A DNA stretch of 64,000 bases from Ornithodoros turicata (GCF_037126465.1 NC_088209.1:24371146-24435145), one strand, 5' to 3'; numbered from the stretch's first letter, positions 33,184 through 44,737 are shown. Program-made: numbers and translations. The notes: a model not told the origin generated them from the sequence alone.

Positions 33184-33905
33184 CTGCAGACGAATATATA
33201 AATAGCAATTAAAAACAAATTTTTCGTGATCCTTAACGGCCAACTAAATATGGCTATGAGTCGTGCTAGAAGGACGCCCCCGTACATGACCCCCGCCACC
33301 TCTCTTTCTATTATGGGTTAAGAACTGTCAGCCATATGAGATAGGCTTTCTGCTCTGCTGCCCCGGAAGAACATTTGTTTTCCGTTCCATAGCAAACTCC
33401 TTTCAGCATGCTGTTCTGAAATTGCGTTTCTCTGCAGTCTTTTCTTCTGAGTCTATAATATGTTTCGTCTACCCTTATAAACAGTGACCAAACATCATCA
33501 TCTTCATCATTTCCATCTCATTCGCAATAAGGTTGCCCCTTTTAACCGGTGCAATGGCTAAACGCTAAGTCTAGTTGGCATGATGTGCTGCATTACTGAG
33601 TCGACGAGGACAACAAATTTTGGCCGAGACGTCCTGTCTGTTCGGGCCGCTTAGCCCGTACTTTGACTTCTCTGTCCTTTGCCTTACGAGTGCTGAGGTG
33701 ATTAAAGGATGGACGTTAGCCAGCGCGAGACTGTTGACCAAATGGCATGCGACAGCTTTTTGCTCCAGACGTCCCACATTGTACATGCAATGTGAAGAAT
33801 AAATGAAATGAATGAATGAAATACAAGCAGGGACCACGAAGCGAATCACCGAGGCGATGTCCTAAAATGGGCTCAATGGGCCTAGAATGGGCTAAAATGT
33901 CCGGC
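33184..33905. other. Intron of receptor A; no other feature
   Basis: Part of the 2.8-kb intron between TM7 and tail exons. An AATAAATGAAATGAATGAATG-like end at 33800-33822 may be the 3' end of a retroelement, but no coding part supports it. Confidence 0.35.
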
Positions 33906-33908
33906 TGC

Positions 33909-34020
33909 CGGAGTGCCAAACGGGTGCAAATGCTCTCTGCTAATCTAAAAAGAACATTTGGAGTGTCCCGCGTACTGACCAAGTTGCTCTTTAGCACTTG
34001 CACTCGTTTTGCGGTACTCC
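33909..34020. repeat. Imperfect 112-bp fold-back
   Basis: GGAGTGCCAAACGGGTGCAA ... on the left is matched in reverse by TTGCACTCGTTTTGCGGTAC-TCC on the right, with partial pairing through the middle. Both strands give similar short peptides (AKRVQ...), which is the sign of a palindrome and not of a gene. Confidence 0.65.
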
Positions 34021-34509
34021 AACCAAGACGGGAGCAATTCCCTTCGGAGGGCGCACCGTCGAATGTATTATAATATGCGGCACGCATGCAAAATACTTGC
34101 ACATCTCGAGCAGGCGTTCTGAATTTTTATCATCATTTTCGTCCAGACCCTCCCCTACCTCGCTACAAAGCTTCCTCATATCCTTCTGGACTACGTCGCG
34201 CGTAAAGCCAGCGCAGACCCCGGAAGCCACGATTCGATCAGACAGTCACGTCGTCCCGAAAGCGCCCGTGCCGTCCTATCGCTCACTGAGAACGTGACCG
34301 AGAATACGCGTGAACGCATGGCTCGTTGTTTCGCTTTAATACGACGCGGGTGACATATCGTTGAGTCCTAGGAAGAACCTGACAAGGACGAAGGATGAGA
34401 CGGGACGGGAAACAAAGGGAACAGAACGGATCGACAGACGGACGCTTCGTCTGCCCCTTGTTTCCTTTCTCTATCTCCCACCCATGTAGTCTCGTTCTTT
34501 GAAAATACC

Positions 34510-34910
34510 TAGAGTCAATAAATAAGCTTCGCTTCAGAGTATCGACACTGAGGTCCAAGGGGAAGCAGGAGCACCATTTTGTTCCCACACCACACCGGTA
34601 CCATCCCGAGTTGAGGATCAAAGACGGCTAACATAATGCTTCCTGTACGATAGAGAAGCGTGTGTGATTGTTCTGGGATAATGCATGTGTTGTCAACCAC
34701 AGCGTCCAGAGGATGTCAGGGTGAGCTCAAGGCCGTTAACCTTGATGGGCTGCTTGCAAACGAAAAGAACATTTCACCCGCGCACGATATAGATGGCATC
34801 GTGCGCTAAAGTGCGCCAGAAGTGCGCGTGGCGCGGAAACAAGATGGCGCATGCTCGCTTTTGGAACTCAGTGTCGATACTCTGAAGCGTAGCTTATTTA
34901 GTGACTCTAG
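34510..34910. repeat. Inverted repeat pair, 50-bp arms
   Basis: 34510-34559 (AATAAGCTTCGCTTCAGAGT, ATCGACACTGAGGTCC) is repeated in reverse at 34858-34910. The roughly 300 bp between them are unique in the window. It may be a MITE or two copies of one repeat. Confidence 0.6.
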
Positions 34911-35013
34911 AAAATACCTCGTGTTGTTGTTCCAATACATTGTCATTGTTGATTTTTTTAGTCCTTCCGGTCCCCTTCTTTCCCGTTCGTCCTGTTTACT
35001 TTCAGACTCTATA

Positions 35014-35897
35014 GGGCTCGGTTTCACCAACGTCAGTTAACAGTTGAACCGAGATTAGACTTCCCTAAACTTAGTGGTAATCGTCAACCTTATGTTACCA
35101 AGAACTCTATGTAATTCTGGTTGACGGGAAATCTCGCAATCGGGCGTTGATGAAACAGGGCTAACGATCAACACCAGGTTTAGGGAAGCCTGGTCTCAGT
35201 TGAAGTGTTAATACCCCTGTCACACGGCAAGCTGAATGGCATTCCCAAGCGAATGTCATTCGTCATGACAGTCATTCGTCTGTCTTGCATCGAGCTACAC
35301 GAAGAAACAGAATGTCATTCTGCAAATCATGTCACTGTCGATAATTAAGGCATCAGGGCCGAACATATATGAAGCATTATACAGGTACATTAGTTATATT
35401 TTTATTTCTTTATCTCGAAACTAGCGAAACATTAGATTATTTCACACAATCGTTGCGTTTTTAACGGCACTTAGTTGGCTAAGTATCACAAGCAAAGACA
35501 AGTAAGAAGCCTATCTGTACCGCACTTGGCAACATGGCGACTGGGGACGAGGGTAGTTCTCCGAAAAACAAGCCCCCCCCCCCTCCCCTTCCTTCGTGTA
35601 AAAAATTATCAAAAAATTCGTGATAAAATATTGGATTACAACTTTTCATTCGTGCTTGGTTTCTTCAAACGGTTTATCGTTGTTGTTTTTGCTACCTTTC
35701 TGCTGCGAGGGTACGCAGTCAGTGCGAGAGAAGAAGAAAAGCGAATGGGTTCCCCGAACTCATTCGCTGGGCGAATATTATTCGCATGTATTGCCATTTG
35801 GTTTCACCGTGTGACACGAAACGAATGTCATTCGCTGTGAATGGCATTCAATTTGCCGTGTGACAGGGGTATTAACTCACGTTGGTTAAACAGGGCC
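35014..35897. mobile_element. MITE H, outer element, split by MITE G
   Basis: The left end GGGCTCGGTTTCACCAACGT, CAGTTAACAGTTGAACCGAG is matched in reverse by the right end (GGCCCTGTTTAACCAACGTG, AGTTAAC, ACTTCAACTGAG). An internal TTCCCTAAAC pair continues the inverted arms. Without the inner 660 bp and one TTAA, it is about 220 bp long. It has no coding capacity. Confidence 0.8.
35212..35871. mobile_element. MITE G (660 bp) with TTAA target duplication
   Basis: Inverted ends TACCCCTGTCACACGGCAA and its complement, followed by reiterated GAATG(T)CATTC words. TTAA flanks both sides (35208-35211 and 35872-35875), and it sits exactly at the TTAA of the right arm of MITE H. The matching left arm of MITE H shows the uninterrupted site. 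TTAA duplication is typical of piggyBac-type elements. The interior ORF (35475-35840) has no transposase motif. Confidence 0.85.
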
Positions 35898-36021
35898 AAA
35901 GATGTGTTATCCTTGACGGCGTTCACAACTACTAACGTCCATCCTACGCAGTTGGTTTAATATCCAAAGCTCATTGTCCTACTCAATTTACTCCGAATTG
36001 GATAAGATTTGGCTCACTTAC

Positions 36022-36243
36022 TCTAAAGTTGTCGCTCATGAAACAGTAGATGATTGGATTGACGAAACTATTTGCCATGGAGAACCAATGGCATCCGAAG
36101 AAAGTCGCGAAGTAGAGGTATGTGCCCGCGTCTGTGGTTGGCTCTATCGATTCGCGGTCGAAGTACAAAATGAGGTTCATGAGATGGATAGGTAGCCAGC
36201 AAAGAGCGAACATGAGTACCACCGTAGCGAGCATCTTGACGAC
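36022..36243 (-). CDS. Receptor A exon: end of loop 3, TM6, loop 3e, TM7
   Basis: A 74-codon exon in phase 0 at both ends. The acceptor is CTTCTCATTTCAG and the donor is GTAAGTGAG after NFR. It starts with VVKML, completing the basic end of the third intracellular loop (KMK from the exon before), a usual G-protein contact. TM6 holds FALCWLP. A short acidic third extracellular loop (DRESIEPTTDAG) is followed by TM7, CHWFSMANSFVNPIIYCF, with the NPxxY motif of class A receptors. The CHW(F/L).M.(N/S).. start of TM7 is common in neuropeptide receptors such as NPFF, RYamide and GPR83-like types. It is clearly host coding sequence and intact. Confidence 0.95.
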
Positions 36244-36532
36244 CTGAAATGAGAAGCAGAAAGGGTAGATGACACATTAGAACCACCGGTACAGATAACA
36301 CGATTAGAGCTCTAACGGAGGCCAGGAATAAAAAGCTAGTTTACCGAAGTTGTCTACCGCGAGCGCATTTAGAGGATATATAACTGAGGTATCGGAATCG
36401 ATTATCGTTTCGTCGTGGATATATATAAGGAAAGAGTTTTCCTATCAGTTTACGTAATCGCTATAGCGTTGTCTCGCCTTTCATGTCGGATTTCTTTATC
36501 TAGCTCAGTATAGTATCTGCCTCCTCCACAAA

Positions 36533-36870
36533 CTATAGGAACGATCCGGTACCGGTTCTGCCCCGGAGCAAAAAATTAAAAAAATAACGGTTCATACCGG
36601 TTTTGAACCGGTTCCGCTTCTGCTGGGAATATTCATCCCCACAACAAAAAATCAATGTTACAAAATGTATTGTAAACCCGTTTTTTCCGCATACATGGTA
36701 TTTAATATTAATAGACAGCTGTGAAATTTGTAGCTCCTGGTTCCTGTAGGTTACTGTCTGTTCAAATGGGCTTTCTCCTTTCTTGAAGCGCATGCTACGA
36801 ACGGACTTGTTTGTCGTGATTTCATAGGTAAAGTACTTTCTTGCTGGGTTGGAGCGATCGCGTCCCATCC
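36533..36870. repeat. ACCGGTT-rich element, copy 1
   Basis: CGGTACCGGTTCTGCCCC ... AACGGTTCATACCGGTTTTG, AACCGGTTCC. A related stretch is at 39740-39870. This is another terminus type made of reiterated short palindromic words. Its limits are unclear. Confidence 0.5.
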
Positions 36871-37524
36871 GAATGTCTGTTGCTACTGTCTAGCCAGCAA
36901 GCACCACCGCACGAGTACGACGCAAATCGAGGAACACCTTCACTCACAAACGCGCTCGACGGCTCAGTTTTATTTTCTTCGTGTCCTGTCCACAAAAAAG
37001 TTGCCGCTTCGCACGGGCTTGCCCTCGCGTATACGTAGATGTATTCAACTTAGCTGCTCTCAAACAAGGGACGCGTTGCGCGACATTACCGATAAAGAAG
37101 CCGTTATGCAGCCCTCTTGGGTCGCCGTTTTGTTGAGGAGAGTTTGGGGAGATCTAATTAATTAATCAATTAATTAAATTAATTAAAACGAACACTATGG
37201 CACATTGCTAGAGAGTCACATGTACCTCTAAGTCTGTGTGCGTGCGCGAACAATAAACCATTACAAAGGGAGCCTAAGGGTCATAGTATACCGACATACA
37301 TTCCACCGTAACCGTAACCCTCGTATAGTATCCATGACATGACATCAGAGCACACGACGTCTGTTCCATTCGCCTATCCGTAGTTCAAACCGGCGAAGTT
37401 TTTTCTTGGACCGAAAACCGTTAAATATATTTTTCGGTTTCCCTCCTGAGCGTAAAAAACGTTTTTTTTTTTTTTTTCGGTTTCGGTTTTCGGTTTCCTC
37501 CGACACCCTGACTGGAGGAACTAA
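36871..37524. other. Intron sequence with CGGTTTT-rich element end
   Basis: 37395-37512 reads in reverse CAGGGTGTCGGAGGAAACCG followed by many AAACCG words, a DNA-element terminus. TTAATTAA-type runs lie at 37157-37188. No gene. Confidence 0.4.
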
Positions 37525-38335
37525 GCCGTCTTAAGATAAGTGGGCACCCTCTCTACTTCCAGTGGGTTCCTGCACACTGCGGCATCCGCGGCAAGGAAGA
37601 GGCTGAAGAGGCCGCAGCAGCTGCGTATCGTTCCCGATCAAGCGTGCGGATTACCCTCCCCAAAGGCGACAGGCGAACCTTCCTAAATGATGTGGTGAGG
37701 CCTCTCGCACATGCGCAATGGTCTCGGGACGTTCCATCGAGAGTTCTGATGCGTGAAGTGGACCCTGACTTTGGCTTCACCATGCCTTCTCGTGTGCCTC
37801 GCCATTTTGCGTCGCTGATACACAGGTTTCGTCTCCGGGTTGCATTCACCCCCCATTTCAAGCATCTGATCTGCCGCTCCGACTCCATGCTCTGCTCTCG
37901 CTGCGCTGTTTTGGCGGATACCAAGCATGTGCTCCTCGACTGTCATCTTTACACCTCCCAAAGAGCAGCTCCCCCTACAGTGTCGCCTGCAGTCGATCAC
38001 GGCCGCACCATTCACACTGGCAACCATTCTCGGCCCTTGGCCTAACCAGATCGACCATCGCCAAGCTCTTGAGTATTTCAAGGTTTGTCTCCGGGACACT
38101 GGTCTCCTCTCTACCCTATGATGTGCCTGCGTACCTGTGTGCTGTGTGTGTGTTTTTGTGTGCTGTGGTTTTGCCTACCGTTCTGATGTCTCACTGACTC
38201 CACTGACTATCGACCCCTATTTAGCATCATTCATCACCTCATCATGAGGACACATCTCATCCTGCCCATTGTGCCTTGGGGTAGTGGGCCGCACCTTATG
38301 TGGCGAATTTCCCCACTCACTATCATTAATTTATT
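37525..38335 (+). mobile_element. I-type LINE RNase H and C-terminal fragment, one frameshift
   Basis: It starts in the RNase H domain (PLYFQWVPAHCGIRGKEEA, 37545-37600) and continues through the linker (TFLNDVVRPLAHAQWSRDV) to the Cys-His knuckle (MLCSRCAVLADTKHVLLDC, 37888-37945). The frame shifts near 37965-37975. It resumes with FTLATILGPWPNQIDHRQAL, EYFKVCLRDTGLLSTL and a stop at 38119-38121. The GT-rich 3' UTR runs to about 38335. This sub-family (HCGI) differs from the SHIG one at 57658-60127 and lacks the poly(C) module. It lies inside the 10-kb receptor intron. Confidence 0.85.
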
Positions 38336-40025
38336 TGTTGTTTTGTTGTTGTTTAACAACGAATCCCAACCCCAGACAACCGACGCAACGACTCAGTTGT
38401 AAAACCTGCTATAGTTCTACGTTACCGTGGGAATTCGATATGAGTATTAAATCGGACCAAGAACTGAGTTGCACGGAACACGAAGACGACACGACGAATT
38501 TATCGGTGTCTCTCGAGAGGCTAGTCTGCGCCATCTCCCTTGTGTCGATATATAACTTGTGCAGAAACATGGTTTCCTAACATCTCCAAATATAATTACG
38601 AAACCACAGTTACAACTGTGTTTTCTGTCGACCGGCGAATAGCCATTTGCCATGCGGCGAACGACTGCAACCTGATTACAGATATATGATCCAACCACGG
38701 CAATGAAGAGGAACCCAAGTGTTGTGCAATACCCCAGCAGGAAAGCCTATGTGACATCAAAACATAACATCGCTTTTAATGGGAGTTAGCCCCCAAAATA
38801 ATGAACCATATGCTGCCACACCTCTACGTGCCCGGAAATAACATGGCAGAAAGTGCGGACTTTTTTTATCTTTTCTGTTTTTGTAAGTACTTGCATAATT
38901 AGCGAAAAACGTGGTACTTCCTGCGTAGAGTGATCAAATAAGAAGAAAAAAATGTTATGTTTGCCTTGTTACACGTTGCCTCCTCTTGGATACGTCACAT
39001 GAAGTGCGACAGCTTATTAGTATTTTTGCTTATTTCGCAGGTTTAATTTCATTTAATTAAGAAAGCTGAACGATAAGTCTATTCTGGCGTGTTTTCTGCC
39101 GCACGGGTGATAGTACGGGTGCAAGTACATCCCGCTGATTGATTGATTGATTGCCATTATGTGTTTAGAATATATTTGAGAACTCAATTACACACGCGCA
39201 AAGCTCGATTCTAACTTCACTGTGACGTCGAGCCAAAAGTTTTCTTGTCTTTTTCTTGTTTTTTTTTGCAGAGCTCCATATGGCGTAGAGCGCGACGATT
39301 ACATTTTAATGATTCATGTGCGCTTATGAATTGTCTCATGATATAGTCCTTTCGCTCCTGCTTCTTGACATGTCACGGGAAATGAAAAAATTAACAAGGG
39401 ATGTTGCATGCACGGTATGTCGCGCTTTGTCGCATTAATTCGGGGGAAGTTTGCATGATGATAGCTAACCACTGAATCCGCAACGAGGTTCATTAACGAA
39501 AATCATTTTCTTCTCAATCGATATTGCGAAATGCAGCCGGCGCCTGATGGGAGAGAGAAAAAAGGCCGTATTACATAATGTCATCGGTCATTATTTTCTT
39601 TTTCACTGCTTCTTGTTGGGCTGCACTTTGTCGTTCGCCACTTAATTAAAGAAAAATGCGGGAAGTATGCCTAATGAAGATGATGCCTAAAGACGGCGCA
39701 GCCCTGTATAAATGATGTACGGTGCTGATTGAATCGCGAGGTTTCAGCCATGGTGTGGAACCGAAACGTTTTTCTCTGCGGTTTCATACCGGTTCGAGGA
39801 AAATGGTCCATTTCCGGACTAAAACAAAAACGGTTCATACCGGTTCGAACTGGCACCTGCTCTGACGGCAGCAAAGGCGCCATCTATGACATTCTCTGGG
39901 AACTGATTTTGGATCGACCTGTGCGCGTGGTCGCGATCATCTTAATTATCATCAGTTCTTAAATAATATAAAACTATCCGCGGCTTTCGTAAAGTTGACT
40001 ATATACACCAGACGGATTAGTGAAT
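38336..40025. other. Intron sequence; ACCGGTT-rich copy 2
   Basis: 39740-39870 repeats the ACCGGTT words (GGTTTCATACCGGTTCGAGG, GGTTCATACCGGTTCGAAC). The remainder shows no recognisable gene or repeat. Confidence 0.4.
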
Positions 40026-40232
40026 GGGGGAGGGGGGATATGTTTATTGAAAAAAAGAAAGGGAGGAAAGGTTAGTCAGGCGTAGGCCGACTTGCTATTC
40101 CTTTAAGAAAAAAAAACGAGAGAAAAAAAGAAAGCGCACGCACACACACACACATACAAAAGGGGCCTTAGAGGCTGGTCGAGAGGCCGGTGGCACGAAG
40201 AAAGCTCAAGACGGTAGTCGTAACCGCCCCCT
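40026..40232 (-). mobile_element. I-clade LINE 3' end with poly(C)
   Basis: The minus-strand reading begins in the last codons (GGTTACGACTACCGTCTTGA, in the position of VAVTTTLLSFL) and runs CGTGCCACCGGCCTCTCGAC, a GT-rich stretch, AATAGCAAGTCGGCCTACGC, CAATAAACATATCC and a C run. It is a close relative of 16930-17228. Its 26-bp core is also found between SINEs at 27226-27251. 5'-truncated. Confidence 0.8.
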
Positions 40233-41494
40233 GGTTGTGTGTGTGTGTGGGGGGGGGGGGTTTATGGGGATTTTTGCTTCATAGCTATAAGCTACTTATA
40301 AGACTTTCCGAGGAATCACTTCGGTTCTGAAGAAAAGGTGTTCGAAGAAAAAGTTTCTCGAAGACAAAAAAAAATGAAGCGTAAGCCTACAGGAAGCCAG
40401 GTGTATACGTCCTATCGTCTTTTAACGTGTTCAGTAATGCTCGTTTTGCATCTTCTCGATTCCGTGGAATGATTATTTTATTGTATGCCCAATTATTGAA
40501 TCACGACGTGAAGCCAAGTAGGCAAGCAGTAGCAGTGCAACCGCCACTTCATAGTTCCTGGCTTGGTTCCTCTGTTTTGGTTTATCATAGAGGCCACCGC
40601 CGCCTTCTCTAATTACTGCCTGCCGGCGACTGAGCAGTCAATGCGTTACGCATTGATTCTGTCCAACGTCATTAAGCGCAGAGGTCGACCTGGTGGAGGT
40701 CCCGTTTCCCTAGTCGGCTTCACGTTTCGTAAGGACTTGTATTTTCGGACATGGAAATCGGCTGACACTGTGCTGCGTTGGAGGGGTCCTGTTCGGGTCA
40801 CCCAAATTGCATGCAGCTGCTGTTTCGCGGTAACACGGTACGCAGTGCTCAGATCAATTTGTGCAGTCTCTCCCTATTTTTTTTTCTTCAACATCAACAT
40901 CAATTTGTGCATAGGCGAGAATTCCAAACGTGCACGCACTGAAATGTCGATGTACAGCATCCAGCCATCGCAGTCGCAATAAAGGTTTCTTTTTTTTTAT
41001 TATTTGAAATATTAAATTTGCCGTTGTTTGTCGATATGCACGTACTTCTGTAATCGATTTCAATGTCAGGTTCAGTAACAAAGTTCACCCATGTTCAACA
41101 ATCACGTTCAATATACACGGTTCAACGTACATCGAGCGAAACAGCGTGCCAGACCGTTTTGTGCTAGTCCACTAAAAAAATACTGGCGATTTCACACGTA
41201 TATTGTATAGTGGCTAAGTGTATATGCAATTCCCAGTTTGTCGGCAAGAGCAGGAACGGGATGTTTGGACAGGTAGGTCTAAGTACAGAACACAAAACAA
41301 AAAATGGTGGCTCGATTCCCTTTTCTGTATAGAGCCTGCGTACCTAGGACTGTTTTATGTAGGACCGCATATCCATTAATAATGATATTTCGAAGAATTC
41401 CAGCAACGTTCCGGGGATATTCTGCCGTGTTCTATTCGGACTCACTTATATAGGATACTTTCAGTTTCAGATGTATCTCTTTGAACGTTATATA
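40233..41494. other. Intron sequence; another ATAAA-(C)n-(AC)n tract
   Basis: 40236-40265 reads in reverse ATAAA, 11 C, (AC)7, like the LINE tails but without the GCAAGYCGAC module. ORFs at 40427-41088 have no known motif. Confidence 0.4.
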
Positions 41495-42360
41495 CAGGGT
41501 GTTTCACATAAAGTGATAAAATATTCTAACTGGCGACATACTCGCCGGAGGATTGCGAGACTTTCGGCAGCTATACCTTGTTGAAACTTTTGCCGTCATT
41601 TAGGAAGGCTTTGACCAATTCTTAAATGAGGGATTTTTTTTTTTCAGTGGAACATCGAAAATTGCCAAGGGAACTTTACTTTTTCTTTTTTTTACAGAAA
41701 TATGAAGTCCTCCATGGATAACCGCAGACCTAACAAAAACTATGCACAGTATAGCAACAGAAATAGTCGGAAATCATTAGTAAAAGTGCTGCTTTAGCGC
41801 CGCCTGCTTGCTTGCCGCAAACAAAGGCTCACGGAAGGTGCGGCGGCGGAGGAGGTGTCCCCGCCTTCACTTGATTTGCTTTCTTTGCGATAAAACGGTC
41901 GTTTTGTTTTCTTTGTGATAAGACGGTCGTTACCAGCATCGAGGTTAAGGCGGGGGAAAGAAAGTTGAAACAAGAGACAGGAACACTTCCTTTTCCCGCC
42001 GCAGATTCCGTGCGCGCTCTTTTGCGACAATAAAGAAGGCGGGGCTAAAGCGGCATTTTTACTAATATTTTTTCGACAGTTTCTGTTTTGATACCGTGCA
42101 TTGTTTTGTTTGGGGGGGGGGGGGGGGCTCCGTTTATCCGTGGAGGACTTTACGTTTCTGTAAAAAAAGTGAGGTTCGCTTGGCAATTTTCAAAGTTCAA
42201 TTAATAAAAATATGCCGTTGCCGTGTCTCAAATACAAATTGTCCAGCGCCTTCTTAAATGGCGGCCTAAGTTGCCAGATGGTAATTGCAGGCAGTCCCAC
42301 AATCCTCCGGAGAGTACGTCGCCCGTTAGAATTTTTTACCAGTTTCGGTGAAACGCCCTG
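41495..42360. mobile_element. Fold-back element F (866 bp)
   Basis: The ends are CAGGGTGTTTCACATAAAGT and, in reverse, CAGGGCGTTTCACCGAAACT. Inner arms also match in reverse (CCGGAGGATTGCGAGACTTT versus CCGGAGGATTGTGGGACT; TCCTCCATGGATAACCG versus TCCTCCACGGATAAACG). Its centre (about 41740-42100) is unpaired and holds a poly(G) run. The terminal motif is shared with element E at 27821-28535. No transposase. Confidence 0.8.
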
Positions 42361-43090
42361 TGTATTTCGTTAACAGTAAATGTAGTCTGTTAACACGGTG
42401 AAAACCATATTCCATATTTCCTGCCGTATTTATGCTAGCCCATTGACTTTGTCATGACCAAGCATGGCATGAAAGACGTCATTTCAGCAGTTCGCATGAT
42501 CAATAGGTTTAATACACGTATTGTGTCATGATTCTAAGTCAAGGAATACGCTGAAAAAAAAAAAAAGACTAGCAACAACAATATTAATGAAATAATTCTA
42601 CCAGATCATAAACGCATTTGCAGGGTTGCACAAACAAATGGTGTCTGTGTGTAAAAAGTGTCCTGGGTGTGTTGTCTGTGTGTGCTAATGTTTAATAAGT
42701 TTCCCCATGAGCAATGACAAGCGCCTTTCCAGGGCATATATCTTCACAAGCCTCGACGAATGTGAGTGTAGACGTATTGGCAAGCTTTGTCGTATGCCAG
42801 TCACGTGCAACAGCATGGCGAAACCGCGCTGACGTCTACAAATATATTGCACTAAAGTAGAAGCGAAAAACAAAACAAAAAAACAAGTGCTGGAGGCATC
42901 GTGCGATATCCGGCACTTGACAGTGGTTACTTAAGCGGAACTGACAAGCTTCTTGCTCAGCACTATTGACTTTCAGCTGATGTATCATGGCATTGAGCAG
43001 ACCGCGGATTCGACGACGACATCTCCTGCGACAAAAACGTCAATTTTGCGGAGCTTCTAGAAGAAACGGCGATGTTGCTATCCAGTGCAA
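42361..43090. other. No recognisable feature
   Basis: Intron sequence without conserved ORFs or matched repeats. Confidence 0.35.
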
Positions 43091-43265
43091 CAACAAATAA
43101 ATCGTGACTATGACCTGGGGTGATTTTTGTTTAGGAAATAGCAAGCCGGCGCTCTGCGTTGGCTGACCTTTCCCCTTTCTTTCCTTCCCTTTTCTCTGCC
43201 AATAAATCCCCCCCCCCCCCCGTGTGATTCACCACTGGAGAGCAGTACACTACCCCATTACACGC
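43091..43265 (+). repeat. Short dispersed repeat P, copy 2, interrupted
   Basis: Left part 43091-43125 and right part 43224-43265 together match copies 1 (21190-21290) and 3 (47725-47800). The interruption is the LINE tail at 43126-43223. Confidence 0.8.
43126..43223 (+). mobile_element. 98-bp LINE 3' tail with 6-bp target duplication
   Basis: GGAAATAGCAAGCCGGCGCT, GGCTGACCTTTCCCC, CCAATAAATC and 14 C. GTGATT is duplicated at 43120-43125 and 43224-43229, and the uninterrupted sequence is seen in the two other copies of repeat P. It proves that the poly(C) is the true 3' end of the inserted DNA. Confidence 0.9.
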
Positions 43266-44737
43266 CAAACATTAGATGTGAGATATGAGAATGAGTTAAC
43301 GTTATGTGCAAGTACAACAATTGAGCTCTCCTCCAGTGGCTGCGCTACGCCATAAAAAGGAAGGCGAAGAAAAAAAAAACTCACACATGAAAGAAGCACC
43401 AATAATCATTGAGATACAGAGTATCACTCTACAGCGTCTGGAGCAAACCGGCAGACAAGAGGAACTCCAAGAACATCAGCAGACATCGACGGCGTTGCAC
43501 GTGGCTCTGACATGTGTCAAGAATTGCAGTTAGGTTGAACGTCTGTCGGCTAGCTGTACTCAACTGAGCACAGAGTTGCCGCCTCTTCGTTTGGTAGAGC
43601 TCATATTCTGTTAGGAGGCGCTATCTAGTGCGTACTTGGCATTACATCCTGTTTTACATGCATGGCTCATTTGCGAAGTCGCTGCGACAGATGGTGAACT
43701 GTTTTTGTAGACGGGAAATGATGCAACCCTCGTGAAGGTGTGAAAGATACGCAAGATGAATCTGCTTCGAACGAAAGTTTCGCCATTCAACTGCACCCTA
43801 CCCAATATGCGCATGCCATATTTCCAAAGGAAGGAAACCATGTTGACTTCCAGGCTCGTCCTATGTCAACAGCTACCCGTACAGTTCTCCCGTCTTACCA
43901 TGAAGGTTAAGTCAATGACCTTGTCCCCTTCCATATCCAGTGTCTCATGGATATTGGAAAGCGTGTTTGCATGAGCATGGCGGTAAACCTGGTTCCCTCG
44001 CTTCCCGGACGGAATGCGCTTCACATGAACGCAGTAGAAAAAGGGCACATAAAAAACGGGAGCTCCATTCCTGGACTGCGAAGGGGAAGGCGTGTAATTT
44101 CCTGTAGGGCAATCTTCCTGATAACGCGAGAGAGATTCTTTTCAGCCGTATCAATTATGTCCTATAAGTTGCTGAAAAATTGTCGGGCTTCCTGAAGCGT
44201 AGGAACTTGTGAAGCGGTATATCGCGATGGTGCTTTCTTTGTTCTTTCCCTTCATCGTTCTAGTTCCTTTAGCTGTGGCGATAGTAAACTGGCCATTAAT
44301 TCTGCCGGTATTTGCGCTTTTATCGATTGCGACGTCAATATTTACCTGGGGATCCGCTCGTCTTCCCCGCAAATGACCTGTGTCCCATTAAAGCCTGAAT
44401 GAGAAATTTATTACCATTATCGATGCCTTCGCGTCGCATCAGAGTTCAACATGGGAATACGTCATGTTTAATGGATAAAGACTTTTAAAACTACAAAGAT
44501 GAGACCATTTAATGAGGATAGAAGAAAGGGTTAATGGGGGTTCTAACCATGCTAAAGGGAACGACGTAGACAGGCGTGTCTTAATAGGGGTAGCGAAGAA
44601 GAAAAGTAATTTAAGAGACTAATTGATTAATTAGCGGTAGTCATTAGTACAATCCTCGCTAACGACCTAGGCGGTGCAAAGAAATTGAGCTCAAAAGGAA
44701 AACGCTAATGGGACTTAAGGGGATTCACGGGGATTAA
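43266..44737. other. Intron sequence; possible decayed coding stretch
   Basis: On the minus strand, 43611-44372 gives a series of short open frames in different phases with protein-like composition (for example RKIALQEITRLPLRS, YRHAHANTLSNIHETLDME). I recognise no family. It could be an old inserted gene or chance. Confidence 0.2.

Noticed and set aside
33909..34020. Similar short peptides on both strands (AKRVQ...)
   Set aside because: The similarity arises because the DNA is palindromic; it is not a pair of genes.
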